From: Thermoprotei archaeon
Lineage (GTDB): Archaea; Thermoproteota; Thermoprotei; QMSL01; B3-G16
Reading direction: 5' to 3'
DNA length: 6,121 bases
Assembly: GCA_021158375.1 (NCBI GenBank)
Contig: JAGGUS010000114.1
Coordinates: 1-6,121, forward strand
Part shown: positions 5,327 to 6,121 of the stretch, one piece after another
How the letters are laid out: each line of letters starts with the position of its first letter
Numbering within the stretch: the first letter of the stretch is position 1
The notes under the pieces: model-generated
Told to the model about the DNA's origin: nothing
What the model saw: the letters and a program-made list of their open reading frames with translations, nothing else
The model's database searches: none
Position numbers and translations under genes: made by a program

Positions 5327-6121
5327 TTATCCTATTCCAAGCCACTTAGAGATCTGATCTTCGAATATCTTTTTAAGTTCACCGCTTGTCATGAGATCAT
5401 TTATCACTTTATTTACAATATACTTCAGATCTTCGGCACCCTGTGGCATGGCTACCGCACCGCCTACCTGCTCTCCACCGACATACATGCAGATAGTTAG
5501 CTCAGGATCCTTCTTTACTAGGACGCTTCCAATTATGTCACCGACTATAATTGCATCTATATCACCGCGCTTTAGAGACATAATCATCTCTGGATATACT
5601 TTATCGTAAGAGACTACTGTTGCAATACCCTTTAAGTTCTCCTTTGCCCACTCCTCCTGAATTGTTCCTAATTGAACTCCTACTTTCTTGCCTTTTAGAT
5701 CATCAATGGATTTTACTTCGTGCCCTATTAAAGTTATTAGAGCATTACCTTTTGAGAAGTAGTAAGGTATTGAGAAGTCGACCATTTGCTCTCTTTCAGG
5801 GGTTGGCGTCATATCAGCTATTACTATATCCACCATTCCAGTTTCTAATGCCCCTATAAGGGCATCGAATTTCATATCCTTTATTTCAAGTTGTACTCCT
5901 AATTCCTGTGCTATTCTTTTAGCTATTTCGATATCTATTCCTACAATGTTACCATTAGCATCCACATATTCAAAAGGCGGCCAATCAGCACTTGTGCCTA
6001 TTATTAATTTCCCTCTAGCCTTTATTTTATCAACAAGATTCGGATTTAATTTCTTTTGTAGCTCGTCTAATTGCTTCTTTAGCTTATTGTTCTCTTGGGT
6101 TAATTGTTGTAGTGTACTCTG
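5327..6121 (-). CDS. Extracellular substrate-binding protein of a PAAT-type ABC importer, 5' end beyond window
   Basis: The frame is open from TAA at 5327 to the right edge, showing 264 residues; the GTG at 5965 is an internal Val codon (EYVDANG), not a start. The first 25 or so visible residues are a Gln/Lys/Leu-rich heptad-like stretch (QLTQENNKLKKQLDELQKKL, residues 6-25). A type 3 solute-binding domain follows: RGKLIIGTSADWPPFEY (36-52), ADMTPTPEREQMVDFSIPYY (102-121) with Arg110 in the position that binds ligand carboxylate, GVQLGT (148-153), and RGDIDAIIVGD (185-195). It should capture solute outside the cell for the permease that follows 13 nt downstream. Secretion signal or membrane anchor must lie outside the window; the coiled linker probably spaces the domain from it. 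Residue 194, where family members usually have the Asp contacting a ligand amine, is Gly, with Asp at 195. The ligand is therefore uncertain. Confidence 0.93.
   Translation of the reverse strand, partial: QSTLQQLTQENNKLKKQLDELQKKLNPNLVDKIKARGKLIIGTSADWPPFEYVDANGNIVGIDIEIAKRIAQELGVQLEIKDMKFDALIGALETGMVDIVIADMTPTPEREQMVDFSIPYYFSKGNALITLIGHEVKSIDDLKGKKVGVQLGTIQEEWAKENLKGIATVVSYDKVYPEMIMSLKRGDIDAIIVGDIIGSVLVKKDPELTICMYVGGEQVGGAVAMPQGAEDLKYIVNKVINDLMTSGELKKIFEDQISKWLGIG

Noticed and set aside
5391..5859. Plus-strand open frames opposite the binding-protein gene
   Set aside because: They are shadows of a conserved coding sequence on the minus strand, with no domain and no supporting ribosome site seen.
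5327..5965. Treating GTG 5965 as the start of a short binding protein (MDANGNIVG...)
   Set aside because: The frame runs open past it to the window edge and the upstream codons encode the well-conserved first strand of the domain (GKLIIGTSADWPPFEY). The GTG is an internal Val codon.

Overview
All seven protein-coding genes lie on the minus strand, so the window is transcribed from its right end to its left end. No RNA gene, mobile element or CRISPR array is visible, and no gap between genes exceeds 100 bases. The sequence is moderately AT-rich. It shows strong GGAGGTG-type ribosome binding sites, Ile ATA and Arg AGA/AGG codons, GTG/TTG starts, and TATA-like boxes about 26 bases before plausible transcript starts. 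Together these point to an archaeon, probably a thermophilic member of the Thermoproteota or a relative; this is inference, since no marker gene is present.

Region A (6121 to 3845) is a compact ABC importer operon of the polar amino acid (PAAT) type: a substrate-binding protein cut by the right edge, a HisM/GlnP-type permease, and a GlnQ/HisP-type ATPase. The genes are separated by 13 nt and then overlap by 1 nt. The binding protein carries a heptad-like linker before its ligand domain. It also has Gly where the family usually has the Asp that binds the ligand amine.

Region B (3764 to 436) holds two different Gfo/Idh/MocA-family NAD(P)-dependent sugar or polyol oxidoreductases and a xylose-isomerase-like TIM-barrel sugar epimerase, isomerase or lyase. 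The second oxidoreductase and the TIM-barrel gene overlap (TTGA) and are translationally coupled. Region C (360 to 1) is the N-terminal 120 residues of a type I phosphodiesterase / nucleotide pyrophosphatase-like protein of the alkaline phosphatase superfamily. It has its own Shine-Dalgarno site and probably its own promoter.

Taken together, this looks like an uptake-plus-catabolism locus for a carbohydrate-like or amino-polyol compound. The importer would bring in the ligand. The two dehydrogenases and the TIM-barrel enzyme could run an oxidise / isomerise-or-eliminate / reduce sequence, as known for inositols, rhizopines and 3-keto-glycosides. The families are clear, but the substrate is not determined by the sequence. 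The most interesting point is an amino-acid-type importer with an altered ligand site next to sugar-type enzymes.
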